A stretch of DNA of 64,000 nucleotides. Source: Schaalia sp. ORNL0103. Its GTDB lineage: Bacteria > Actinomycetota > Actinomycetes > Actinomycetales > Actinomycetaceae. The notes beneath the pieces are model-generated. The model was not told the origin of the DNA. It did not search any database and saw only the letters and a program-made list of their open reading frames with translations. The first letter of the stretch is position 1; each line of letters starts with the position of its first letter. Both the position numbers and the translations under genes were made by a program. Where the stretch lies: contig NZ_JAHXSA010000002.1 of assembly GCF_019429565.1 (NCBI RefSeq), forward strand, positions 124,001 through 188,000, in the 5' to 3' direction. Shown here piece by piece: positions 14,614 through 22,736 of this stretch.

Positions 14614-14759
14614 GCACCAAGAAACGCATCCTCGTCACTCTGATCGTCGCGGTTCTGGCCGCGATCGTCATCTACCCGATGCTGCCCCTCGAATACCGCG
14701 ACCGCGTCGTCGCGATCCTCACCCACCCGCTGTACTACCTGGGCTTGGGTAACTGGTGA
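14610..14759 (+). CDS. 49-residue membrane protein sharing the effector tail
   Basis: This small protein begins with a basic MSTKKR, has one membrane helix (ILVTLIVAVLAAIVIYPM) and ends LPLEYRDRVVAILTHPLYYL then GLGNW. This tail matches the end of the effector at 12605-13762 in most positions. The ATG overlaps the upstream stop (ATGA) and follows AAAGGAG, so it is translated. It could be a displaced effector tail, a membrane-active peptide, or a decoy for immunity. Confidence 0.7.
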   Translation: MSTKKRILVTLIVAVLAAIVIYPMLPLEYRDRVVAILTHPLYYLGLGNW

Positions 14760-14778
14760 GCGCTCCGATAGAACGCGC

Positions 14779-16101
14779 TTAACCCAGGAAGGCAGCGGGA
14801 TCGTCCACGAGTGCATCCAGCACTCGGAACGCCGCGCCCCGAACCGTCAGCGACGCAGAATCCGGCAGCACCTCAACGATCGGCGAGGACCACGGGGCCT
14901 GCAGCGTGCGCGTCTCAATCTCCTCGCGCGCCGGATCCAGCAGGGCACCACTCAGCTCCGCAACCGCACCGCCCAGCACGACGTGCGGGATATCCATCGC
15001 GTTGATAACGCCTGACAACACGCGCCCGAGGGCCGCCCCGGCCTCCGTCAACACGGCGCGCGCACGCTCCTGCTCCGCGCCCACGGCAAGCGACTCTGAG
15101 GTCTTCACCCCGGCCTCGTCGACGAGGCCCGCGCAACGCAGAATCCCGCGCGGCCCGGACCCCGCGGGGGCGCCCACATGCTCGGCGAGGGCGCGCACAC
15201 CCAGGTAGGCCTCGAGACATCCACGCGCCCCGCAACGGCACAGCGGCCCATTGGGATCCGCGCACATGTGCCCGATTTCGCCGGACCAGGCACGCGCCCC
15301 GCTCATCGGTCGATGATCGACGATGACGCCAGCGCCGACGCCAACCTCGCCCGACACGTACACAAAGGTCGACGGACCACCGGCCACCCCCGGTCGCGTG
15401 TAGGCAACCGCGTAGGCCGCCAGATCCGCTTCGTTCGCGACGACCACCGGATTCAGGTCGGCGAGCGGGGCAAGTAGCTGGTCATGCGGGATGTCTCGCC
15501 AGCCCAAGTTCGGGGCGAGCGCCAGCCGGCTCGGCGACACCAGGCCCGGCAGCCCAACGCCCGTCCCGAGGAACAGGGCGGCGTCGGGCAGTGTGTCTTC
15601 TAGCAGAGTGTGGGCCTCTTGGGCCGCGAGCGCCATCGTCTCCTCCGGCGCACTGTCGGCGAAATCCCGCTCAATCCGTCGGTGCCCGAGCTCCCTTCCA
15701 GCGAGGTCGACGAGCATGACGTCGAGGCTCGCAACGTCCACTTCGACGCCGAGGGCGACGGCGCTGCCCTCCGCGGGGGTGAGGCGGTTGGCCGGGCGGC
15801 CACGGCCGCCGCCGTCGCCGGGTTCGAGTTCTCGCACGAGTCCGGCACCCACCAGGTCGTCCACGAGGCGCGAGATAGTCGCGCGTGTCATTCCGGTGCG
15901 CTGCGAGAGGCCTGCGCGCGTGACCTCGCCCGGCAAGGCGAGGATGTTGCGTAGCACCGTCGACATGTTGGATGCGCGCACGTTTTCCGACTTCACGCCG
16001 CGGTTCTGAGCGCCTATCCCCCGCTCCGAGGAGCGCGGCGAAGCGACCGGGCCGCGACTGATGCGGCCGGCGTCGTTGGCGCTGTCGGAACGGGTCGGCA
16101 T
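14779..16101 (-). CDS. ROK-family transcriptional regulator (XylR-like)
   Basis: This 440-residue protein has an N-terminal winged helix (about 65-110: TRAGLSQRTGMTRATISRLV) followed by a ROK sugar-kinase fold. The ROK zinc-binding and sugar signature is visible as GEIGHMCADPNGPLCRCG followed by ARGCLEAY. It is divergent from xylA-xylB, so it probably represses them in the absence of xylose, by analogy with other ROK XylR proteins. The N-terminal 45 residues are unusual, and a start at the internal ATG near residue 46 (MSTVLRN) is possible. Confidence 0.82.
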   Translation of the reverse strand: MPTRSDSANDAGRISRGPVASPRSSERGIGAQNRGVKSENVRASNMSTVLRNILALPGEVTRAGLSQRTGMTRATISRLVDDLVGAGLVRELEPGDGGGRGRPANRLTPAEGSAVALGVEVDVASLDVMLVDLAGRELGHRRIERDFADSAPEETMALAAQEAHTLLEDTLPDAALFLGTGVGLPGLVSPSRLALAPNLGWRDIPHDQLLAPLADLNPVVVANEADLAAYAVAYTRPGVAGGPSTFVYVSGEVGVGAGVIVDHRPMSGARAWSGEIGHMCADPNGPLCRCGARGCLEAYLGVRALAEHVGAPAGSGPRGILRCAGLVDEAGVKTSESLAVGAEQERARAVLTEAGAALGRVLSGVINAMDIPHVVLGGAVAELSGALLDPAREEIETRTLQAPWSSPIVEVLPDSASLTVRGAAFRVLDALVDDPAAFLG

Positions 16102-16163
16102 GGACCCAGGCTACCGTGTCGGGGCGGCGGTGCCCACCCGTCGCACGGACTTGTCGGAGGGCC

Positions 16164-16192
16164 TTGACGAACGCGCACGCAGGTATTAAGTT
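16164..16192 (+). promoter_or_regulatory. Probable xylA promoter
   Basis: TTGACG and TAAGTT stand 17 bases apart, a fair sigma-70-type promoter. A small inverted repeat ACAA...TTGT follows at about 16200-16214 in an AT-rich patch and could be part of the ROK regulator's operator. Confidence 0.5.
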
Positions 16193-16369
16193 TTACCCCA
16201 CAACAAATAAATTGTGACGATGCAAACACGGCGCACAAAGGCCGCGCGACCAAACACACGGGAACGGCACACGCGCCAACATTCGCCGCCACACAACGAC
16301 GCGCAGCGCCACCGACGACGCGGCACCATCCCCCTCCAACTGAACACCGACGTTCGAAAGGACACCACC

Positions 16370-17545
16370 ATGACAACCACGCCCGACAACAAGTTCTCCT
16401 TCGGCCTGTGGACGGTCGGCTGGAATGCGGTCGACCCCTTCGGCACGGGGACCCGCCCGGTGCTGGACCCGTGGGAGTACACGGAAAAGCTCGCAGAGGT
16501 CGGGGCGTGGGGCATTACCTTCCACGACAATGACGTGTTCGACTTTGACGCGTCGGATCAGGAGCGTCACGACCGCGTCATGAAGGTGAAGGAGGCGGCA
16601 GACGCAGCCGGCCTCGTCATCGAGATGGTCACGACGAACACGTTCACGCACCCGGTCTTCAAGGATGGCGGCCTGACGAACAACGACCGTTCGATCCGCC
16701 GTTTCGGCCTGCGTAAGATCCTGCGCAACGTGGATCTGGCTGCGGAGATGGGGGCGACGACCTTCGTCATGTGGGGCGGACGCGAGGGCGCGGAGTACGA
16801 CTCGTCGAAAGACCTGAACGCGGCGTTCGACCGCTACAAGGAGGGCCTGGATACGGTCGCCGCCTACATTAAGTCGCGCGGCTACGACCTGAAGATTGGC
16901 CTGGAGCCGAAGCCGAATGAGCCTCGCGGCGACATTTTCCTGCCGACGGTCGGCCACGCGCTGGCCCTCATCGCGCAGCTGGAGCACGGTGACATCGTGG
17001 GCCTGAACCCGGAGACGGGCCATGAGCAGATGGCGGGCCTGAACTACACGCATGCGCTTGCGCAGGCGCTGAACGCGGGCAAGCTCTTCCACATCGACCT
17101 CAACGGCCAGTCGGGCATCAAGTACGACCAGGACAAGGCGTTCGGCCACGGCGACCTGGCCAGCGCGTTCTTCACGGTCGATCTGCTGGAGAACGGCTTC
17201 CCGGGCGGCGGCCCGCGCTACGAGGGTCCGCGCCACTTCGACTACAAGCCGAGCCGCACGGAGGGCATGGAGGGCGTGTGGGAGTCCGCGCGCGCGAACA
17301 TCGAGATGTACCTGACTCTCGCCCAGAAGGCTCGCGCGTTCCGCGAGGATCCGGTCACCCAGGAGCTGCTCGAGGCTGCGTCGGTTCCCGAGCTGGGCGA
17401 GTCGACGCTGGCCGCGGGCGAGTCCCTCGAGGACTTCCTGGCGGATCGCAGCTCCTACGAGGAGTTCGACACGCAGGCCGCGGGCGAGCGCGAGTACCAC
17501 TTCGTGGAGCTGTACCAGCAGGCGATGCGTCACCTGATCGGCTGA
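16370..17545 (+). CDS. xylA: Xylose isomerase
   Basis: This 391-residue enzyme interconverts D-xylose and D-xylulose in the cytosol. It carries the family's catalytic His region ([14 protein letters not shown]), the metal-binding [10 protein letters not shown], and a late [16 protein letters not shown] with metal ligands. Length and start ([19 protein letters not shown]) match the shorter actinobacterial class I enzymes. The ATG at 16370 follows GAAAGGA; the longer frame to 16214 is not supported. The gene is 26 bp from xylB and lies opposite a ROK regulator, forming a xylose module. Confidence 0.95.
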   Translation: MTTTPDNKFSFGLWTVGWNAVDPFGTGTRPVLDPWEYTEKLAEVGAWGITFHDNDVFDFDASDQERHDRVMKVKEAADAAGLVIEMVTTNTFTHPVFKDGGLTNNDRSIRRFGLRKILRNVDLAAEMGATTFVMWGGREGAEYDSSKDLNAAFDRYKEGLDTVAAYIKSRGYDLKIGLEPKPNEPRGDIFLPTVGHALALIAQLEHGDIVGLNPETGHEQMAGLNYTHALAQALNAGKLFHIDLNGQSGIKYDQDKAFGHGDLASAFFTVDLLENGFPGGGPRYEGPRHFDYKPSRTEGMEGVWESARANIEMYLTLAQKARAFREDPVTQELLEAASVPELGESTLAAGESLEDFLADRSSYEEFDTQAAGEREYHFVELYQQAMRHLIG

Positions 17546-17571
17546 TCGTCTCTTCGACGAGGAGTTGTGTG

Positions 17572-18975
17572 ATGGGCGAGAGGCCTTTCGTTGCGGGTGT
17601 CGATTCGTCGACGCAGTCATGCAAGGTGGTCGTATGGGATCCGGTGTCGGGCGAGGTGGTGCGCGAGGGTCGCGCGCCGCATCCGGAGGGCACCGAGGTG
17701 GATCCGCGCGCCTGGTGGGACGCGTTGAACGAGGCCGTGGCTGCGGCCGGCGGGTTGGACGACGTGCGGGCGCTCAGCGTGGGCGGCCAGCAGCACGGCA
17801 TGGTCGTGCTGGATGAGCGGGGCGAGGTGATTCGACCGGCCCTGCTGTGGAATGACACGAGGAGCGCGGGCGCAGCTCGGGATTTGATCGCGGAGCGCGA
17901 GGGGGATTCGACGGGCGAGGCCTGGTGGGCCGATGCCACGGGCTCGGTTCCCGTCGCGTCGTTAACGGTCACGAAGCTGCGGTGGTTGGCGGATCACGAG
18001 CCGGAGGCGGCCCAGCGCGTGGCTGCGGTGTGCTTGCCGCACGACTACTTGACGTGGCGGATCGCGGGCGGTTTTGAGCGCCTGGGGTTGGAGGGGTTGG
18101 CGACGGACCGGTCGGATGCCTCGGGGACGGGGTACGTGGATCGGTCGGGGTCGGCGTATCGGCGTGACATTCTCGCCCAGGCGCTGCGCTGTGACGAGGA
18201 GCGTGCCGAGCGCATCGTGCTGCCGTGGATCCCGGAACCGTACGAGGTCGTGGCTCACGGGGACGAGGCGCGCGGCTGGGGCGAGATCTCCCTGGGGCCG
18301 GGCGCTGGTGATAACGCGGCGGCGGCCCTCGGCGTTGACTTGGGTCCGGGCGCGGCGATGCTGAGCCTGGGGACGTCGGGCGTGGTCGCGGCGGTCTCGG
18401 AGTCTGCCGTGTCGGATCCGTCCGGCCTGGTCACGGGCTTTTCGGACGCGTCGGGCCGGTGGCTGCCGCTGGCGTGCACGCTGAACGCGTCGCGGATTAT
18501 CGACGCGATGAGGCGGGTGACGGGCCTGGGGTACGAGGAGTTCGACGAGGCCGCCCTGTCAGTTCCGGATGCGGGTGGGCTGCGGCTGATCCCGTACTTC
18601 GAGGGCGAGCGCACCCCGAATCTGCCGGATGCGACGGCGACGTTGGAGGGCATGACGCTGGCGAATTGCGACCCCGCGCACGTGGCTCGCGCGGCGGTCG
18701 AGGGGCTGCTGATGCTCATGCGCGGGGCCCTGGACGCGGTGCGCGCGCAGGGTGTGCCCATCGAGCGGGTGGTCCTCGTCGGCGGCGGGGCGCGGTCGAG
18801 AGCGGTGCGGTCCCTGGCCTCGGGCATCCTGGGGGCCGAGGTGGAGGTCCCCTCCCCCGCCGAGTACGTCGCCCTGGGGGCGGCGAAGCAGGCGGCCGCC
18901 CTGAATGTCGCGGGCCTGGGGGCGTGCGGGCAGACCCATCGCTGCGCGGACCGGGCGGGTGGCTCCGATGTTTGA
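17572..18975 (+). CDS. xylB: Xylulokinase
   Basis: This 467-residue FGGY kinase phosphorylates D-xylulose. It shows the N-terminal phosphate loop GVDSSTQSCKVVVWD, the sugar-binding SVGGQQHGMVVLD, LLWNDTRS, and the C-terminal nucleotide site AAMLSLGTSGVVAAV. The ATG at 17572 follows GAGGAG. Its last codons overlap the start of a truncated aminotransferase gene by 8 bp, so the original operon continued into that gene. Confidence 0.93.
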   Translation: MGERPFVAGVDSSTQSCKVVVWDPVSGEVVREGRAPHPEGTEVDPRAWWDALNEAVAAAGGLDDVRALSVGGQQHGMVVLDERGEVIRPALLWNDTRSAGAARDLIAEREGDSTGEAWWADATGSVPVASLTVTKLRWLADHEPEAAQRVAAVCLPHDYLTWRIAGGFERLGLEGLATDRSDASGTGYVDRSGSAYRRDILAQALRCDEERAERIVLPWIPEPYEVVAHGDEARGWGEISLGPGAGDNAAAALGVDLGPGAAMLSLGTSGVVAAVSESAVSDPSGLVTGFSDASGRWLPLACTLNASRIIDAMRRVTGLGYEEFDEAALSVPDAGGLRLIPYFEGERTPNLPDATATLEGMTLANCDPAHVARAAVEGLLMLMRGALDAVRAQGVPIERVVLVGGGARSRAVRSLASGILGAEVEVPSPAEYVALGAAKQAAALNVAGLGACGQTHRCADRAGGSDV

Positions 18976-19360
18976 CGAGACGATCACCCGCTGGGGGACG
19001 CACAGCGCAAAGTGGGACTTGCTGGCCGCGCACCTGGGCGAGGATGCGCTGTCCCTGTCGGTCGCGGACATGGAGTTCGCGACGTGCCCGAGAAGGTCGG
19101 CACGATCCTTTCGACCCTCGATTCGGCGTTCAACTGGAACCTGCTCCTGCTGGTGCACGAGCTGGTCGTGCTCGTCGGCTCGGTCATGAAGCTGCCGACC
19201 GTGCCGGTGATGCTGGTGTCGTGCGCGACCGCCATGTTCAACGCGGTCGTGTTCCAAGGAGTGTCCTTCTCGAACTCGGTCGCGGCCTCCGTGAACGGCT
19301 TCAAGGTAGACATGGTCGCCAAGAGCGGCTTCCAGGGAAATTGCGTGCAACTTTTCAGGG
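18968..19360 (+). pseudogene. Scar: MalY/PatB aminotransferase start fused to NhaC antiporter fragment
   Basis: Two gene remnants are joined here. From 18968 about 40 codons (MFDETITRWGTHSAKWDLLA, then LSLSVADMEFATCP) match the N-terminus of the MalY/PatB PLP aminotransferases. Near 19085 the frame shifts, and the sequence to about 19330 (VPEKVGTILSTLDSAFNWN, SVMKLPTVPVMLVSCATAMF, ASVNGFKVDMVAKSGF) reads as an inner part of an NhaC-type Na+/H+ antiporter. Right after that lies a remnant of the 115-bp repeat. Neither gene can be functional; a large deletion is the simplest reading. Confidence 0.7.
19334..19357 (+). repeat. Remnant of the 115-bp inverted-end element
   Basis: GGGAAATTGCGTGCAACTTTTC matches the right end of copies C and D (ATTACGTGCGACTTTT) with a few changes. 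The rest of the element is missing. It forms the edge of the antiporter fragment. Confidence 0.55.
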
Positions 19361-19588
19361 AGGATCGTGTTCCCCCTGTTGACGAGGCCAAAGTTTCGTC
19401 TTGTGGGCACACTTGCAGCTCCGGTGCCCTCATCGACCTCAACATGGCAGACCAACCTGTCAAGGCACTTACACATCCAGCACCGTGTAGAGTTCAGTAT
19501 TGTCAAGCTACAAAGGGGTGACAGACACAGCAGGATAGTCATCATCATGGGTCTCGTTCCCCACCCGCCACGAGAGAGTCCTCAGCAT

Positions 19589-20587
19589 ATGGAAGCGACA
19601 CCAAAACAGAAGTTCAGCGCACTCTACACATCGGAGCCCCAACTCACGCGAGCGCTGGCCGCAGAATTCCGCCACGATCCGAAAGCGACTGAGCGCTACT
19701 TCTCGTCCCTGCTAGGCGTAAAGCTTGGCGAACTCACCGAAGTGGGGTGCGAGAAAGATCAGCACGTAGACATTCTTCTGAAGTTCGAGCACAAAACCAT
19801 TGCCATCGAAGCCAAGATTGACCACGAGATCAGTGAGGATCAACTAGAGCGAGAATCGACGGTCGCCGATTACCTGATGCTACTCGTCCTTGACGTCGAT
19901 GATGCAGCGGATTACCAACACATGGTCGCCCGAGTTCTGACCTGGGATAAAACACTCTCCGAGTTCCCCGAGCCTCGCATTCTACTGTCAGACGTCGAGT
20001 CTCTTTGCACAATAAAAGTCCAGGTGGAGCGAGTGCTGCGCAAGACGCTGAGAAATATGACGATCCCAGACGGGTGGTACCTCAAAGTCAATCGCGGGGA
20101 TTCAGGAATGCCCGGAATCACTGTCAAGTCCCCAGAGCTTCCTAACGGAGATCAGCTCTTTGGACAGATCGAGGTAACACGTAACTCAATGAAAGAAACG
20201 CTAAACGAAGTACGTCTCAATTTTTACGCTGGGACCTACGTGGACGATGTCGATAAGTGTTATCCACCCGCGGATTCTTACCCCCCACCGTCATGGATCA
20301 ACAACGCTCGAGTTCTCTATGAGTCGGTGTTGGAAAAGGATCCCTACGCTCTCGGAATCAGTACGCACAAGCCTCGCTTCGTGGAAAGTCAACTAGGCAA
20401 ACGCCGACACGAACTTACGATGAAACATCTGGAAGATGTTCCTTGGCTCGCTAAAGGATACATCGAAACGGCCATTGGCGTCCGAGCATATTCCAAACCA
20501 ATCTCCGAGATCGATGACCTCGCAGATACGGCGATGCGTCTCTTCACAGCCTGGTTCGACGCTCTCGAAAAACAATCACACGAGTAA
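19589..20587 (+). CDS. PD-(D/E)XK-like nuclease family protein
   Basis: This 332-residue protein has a nuclease core in its first 110 residues: HVDILLKFEHKTIAIEAKID provides the D...ExK pattern of PD-(D/E)XK enzymes, preceded by a helix with E (TRALAAEFRHDPKATERYF). The rest has no recognised domain and contains WYLKVNRG and YPPPSWINNARVLYES. The ATG at 19589 is taken; an in-frame ATG at 19547 would add 14 residues. Its stop lies inside the 8-bp target duplication of an IS, so the gene is intact. The AT-richer codon use and the scar and IS around it suggest an acquired, perhaps defence-related, gene. Confidence 0.6.
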   Translation: MEATPKQKFSALYTSEPQLTRALAAEFRHDPKATERYFSSLLGVKLGELTEVGCEKDQHVDILLKFEHKTIAIEAKIDHEISEDQLERESTVADYLMLLVLDVDDAADYQHMVARVLTWDKTLSEFPEPRILLSDVESLCTIKVQVERVLRKTLRNMTIPDGWYLKVNRGDSGMPGITVKSPELPNGDQLFGQIEVTRNSMKETLNEVRLNFYAGTYVDDVDKCYPPADSYPPPSWINNARVLYESVLEKDPYALGISTHKPRFVESQLGKRRHELTMKHLEDVPWLAKGYIETAIGVRAYSKPISEIDDLADTAMRLFTAWFDALEKQSHE

Positions 20588-20645
20588 GGGGCTCTTCCGA
20601 GTTGAGTGTGGGTGACCGGGTCTTGGTCGGGGGTTGCGGGTAGAG

Positions 20646-20702
20646 GTCGAGGTCCTTGATGATGAGCGGACTTCTACCCCCGCTGTCGTCAAGGACCTCG
20701 AC
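20646..20702 (+). promoter_or_regulatory. Hairpin masking the transposase ribosome site
   Basis: GTCGAGGTCCTTGA at 20646-20659 is perfectly complementary to TCAAGGACCTCGAC at 20689-20702. The right arm contains AAGGACC, the likely ribosome site for the ATG at 20704. Read-through transcripts from outside would fold and hide it, as is known for several other insertion sequences. Confidence 0.6.
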
Positions 20703-20703
20703 A

Positions 20704-22032
20704 ATGTCTCACCCTACCTGCTGCTGCTCTGCGTCGCTTGATCGTTGTGATCGGTGTGATCTGCTCGTCGGTTTGGAGGGCTTCCATCTGGTTGCTGTCG
20801 CTCGACGTGAGTGTGGTCTGGTGCTCGACATAGAGTCCTGTGATCGCTGTGCTGGATGCCCTGGGTGTGGGGTGATCGCTCAAGGCCACGGGCGCGTGGT
20901 GGTGGAGGTGATCGACGCGCCCTGGGCCGGGGTCCCGGTGCGGATCCGGTGGTTTAAGCGGCGCTGGATATGCCGCGAAACCACCTGCCAGACGGTGACA
21001 TTCCTGGAGCATGACGAGCGGGTGTGTGCACACCGGGCGCGTCTGGGCGCCCGGGCGATCCGCTGGGCGATCCGACAGTTGCGCTTCGAGGGAGCCAGCA
21101 TTGCAGGATTGGCTCGCCAGTTAGGAACCACGTGGAATACCGTGTGGTCCCATATCAAGCCGTGTCTGCAAGCCGCATCTGATGACCCTGCCCGTTTCGC
21201 AGGGGTGCAGGTATTGGGAGTTGACGAGCACGTGTGGCACCACCAGGACCGACGCCGACGGGGCCCCCGTGAGCTCACTGGCATCGTGGACCTGACGCGC
21301 GGGGAGGATCATCCCACGGCCCGCTTGTTGGATCTGGTCCCGGGAAGGTCTGGCACCGTGTACAAGAACTGGCTAGAAGAGCGCGGCGAACAGTTTCGCT
21401 CCGGTATCCAGATCGCAACACTGGATCCCTTCCAGGGATATAAGAACGCCATTGATGACCAGCTCCAAGACGCAACCAGCGTGCTGGACGCCTTTCATAT
21501 CGTCAAGCTCGCTGGCGACGCCCTTGATGAGGTGCGTCGTCGCGTCCAGCAAGACACGACCGGTCACCGCGGACGCAAGGGCGATCCCCTCTATCAGATC
21601 CGCAATCTTTTGCGCGCCTCGCGCCATAGGCTCACCCCACGTCAACAAGAACGCCTCCGTGAGGCCTTCACGGCAGATGAGGCGCATATCAGTGTCGAAG
21701 TCGCCTACCACTGTGCCCAGCACGTGCGAGATGTCTTCCACCAAGCCACACCCGCCCAAGGCCGACGCCTGGCCGCTCATCTCATCGAGCGCCTACCAAC
21801 GTGTCCCATCCCCGAAATCGCTCGCCTGGGCCGGACCCTACGCAAGTGGAAGGACGCCTTCTTGGCCTACTTCGACACCGGCGGAGCCAGCAACGGCCCC
21901 ACCGAAGCCATCAACGGAATCATCGAGCTGGGCAGACGCACCGCCAGAGGCTACCGCAACCCCACCAACTACAGACTCCGAATGCTCCTCATCGCAGGAG
22001 GCCTAGACGCCTCCGCCCACACTCAACTCTGA
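20704..22032 (+). CDS. ISL3-family transposase
   Basis: This 442-residue DDE transposase has the ISL3 layout: an N-terminal zinc-ribbon region (CDRCAGCPGCGVIAQGHG; WICRETTCQ), a helix-turn-helix (ASIAGLARQLGTTWNTVWSH), a first catalytic Asp in VLGVDEHVWH, a second in ATLDPFQGYKNAI, and the final Glu in GPTEAINGIIELGRRTARGY. All expected catalytic positions are present. I favour the ATG at 20704 because AAGGACC precedes it; an ATG at 20656 lies inside the upstream hairpin arm. Confidence 0.93.
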   Translation: MSHPTCCCSASLDRCDRCDLLVGLEGFHLVAVARRECGLVLDIESCDRCAGCPGCGVIAQGHGRVVVEVIDAPWAGVPVRIRWFKRRWICRETTCQTVTFLEHDERVCAHRARLGARAIRWAIRQLRFEGASIAGLARQLGTTWNTVWSHIKPCLQAASDDPARFAGVQVLGVDEHVWHHQDRRRRGPRELTGIVDLTRGEDHPTARLLDLVPGRSGTVYKNWLEERGEQFRSGIQIATLDPFQGYKNAIDDQLQDATSVLDAFHIVKLAGDALDEVRRRVQQDTTGHRGRKGDPLYQIRNLLRASRHRLTPRQQERLREAFTADEAHISVEVAYHCAQHVRDVFHQATPAQGRRLAAHLIERLPTCPIPEIARLGRTLRKWKDAFLAYFDTGGASNGPTEAINGIIELGRRTARGYRNPTNYRLRMLLIAGGLDASAHTQL

Positions 22033-22116
22033 AGAGCCGAGTAAGGACATGGTCGAGCCTCCAGCCTCGGCATTGCCTGAGTTCTCACCTTGGCTACAAG
22101 TGACAGCCGATTTACA

Positions 22117-22152
22117 TGGGTGGGGGGCTCCCAAACGGGAGCCCCCCACCTT
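22117..22152. terminator. Strong GC hairpin between convergent genes
   Basis: GGTGGGGGGCTCCC and GGGAGCCCCCCACC pair around AAAC, followed on the plus strand by TTTCT. It separates the nuclease/IS side from the sugar-transport operon and could terminate transcription from either direction. Confidence 0.75.
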
Positions 22153-22172
22153 TCTACAGCAGCATCACAACC

Positions 22173-22736
22173 TCAGTACGCCAACCCCTTCGGCTGCTCG
22201 GCGAGCACAGCCAACCCCGGGTTGACGACCTCGAAGCCGTTGGCCTTGTAGGCCTCGTAGTCGAAGTTTTCGCATTCGTCGTACCCGATGCGGTGGTACT
22301 CGTAGAAGCCGTCCCAGCCCTCGTACCCGGACCCCAGCGACGACTCGAGGAACGCGTCGGCCATGGCCATCGCGGTGCGCGGGGCGACGTAGAAGGCGCC
22401 CATGGCGAGGAGGTTCGCGTTGTTGGCGGCGGCGCAGCGGCGCGCGGCGGGCACGGATTCGCACACGGCGGCGTGCACGTGGGGGCACTTGGAGGCGGCG
22501 ATGTGGATGCCCATGCCGGTGCCGCAGAACGCGAGGGCGCGCTCGAACGTGCCTTCGGCGATCTGGGCGCCGAGCGCGAAGCCGACGCGGTGGTACATGG
22601 GTGCGGTATCGGCGTCGGGCGTCAGGTCGGTGACGGTCCAGCCGCGCTCCTCGAGGTGGGCTTTGACGGCTTCCTTGAGGGGGTGCCCGGCGAAGTCGGC
22701 ACCGACGACGACGTGCTTGTCTTTAGCTGTCAGCAT
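22173..22736 (-). CDS. RpiB/LacA/LacB-family sugar-phosphate isomerase
   Basis: This 187-residue protein starts HVVVGADFAGHPLKEAVKAH and has the conserved AFCGTGMGIHIAASK with the catalytic-position cysteine, followed by NNANLLAMG, as in ribose-5-phosphate isomerase B. A C-terminal extension of about 35 residues (YEYHRIGYDECENFDYEAYK) is longer than in RpiB of E. coli and is found in sugar-operon versions. It overlaps the permease gene by 14 bp and is the last gene of the sugar ABC operon, so it probably acts on the phosphorylated form of the imported sugar. Confidence 0.85.
   Translation of the reverse strand: MLTAKDKHVVVGADFAGHPLKEAVKAHLEERGWTVTDLTPDADTAPMYHRVGFALGAQIAEGTFERALAFCGTGMGIHIAASKCPHVHAAVCESVPAARRCAAANNANLLAMGAFYVAPRTAMAMADAFLESSLGSGYEGWDGFYEYHRIGYDECENFDYEAYKANGFEVVNPGLAVLAEQPKGLAY

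Larger units (their letters stand above)
20590..22038 (+). mobile_element. ISL3-family insertion sequence with 8-bp target duplication
   Basis: The ends GGCTCTTCCGAGTTGAGTGT and GGCTCTTCAGAGTTGAGTGT (right end read in reverse) form terminal inverted repeats of about 25 bp. GAGTAAGG flanks the element on both sides (20582-20589 and 22039-22046), the 8-bp duplication expected for ISL3 elements. The 1,449-bp element carries one intact transposase gene. The near-perfect ends indicate a recent insertion. Confidence 0.93.

Noticed and set aside
16193-17620. 475-codon minus-strand frame opposite xylA
   Set aside because: Shadow of xylA, which matches xylose isomerase along its length.
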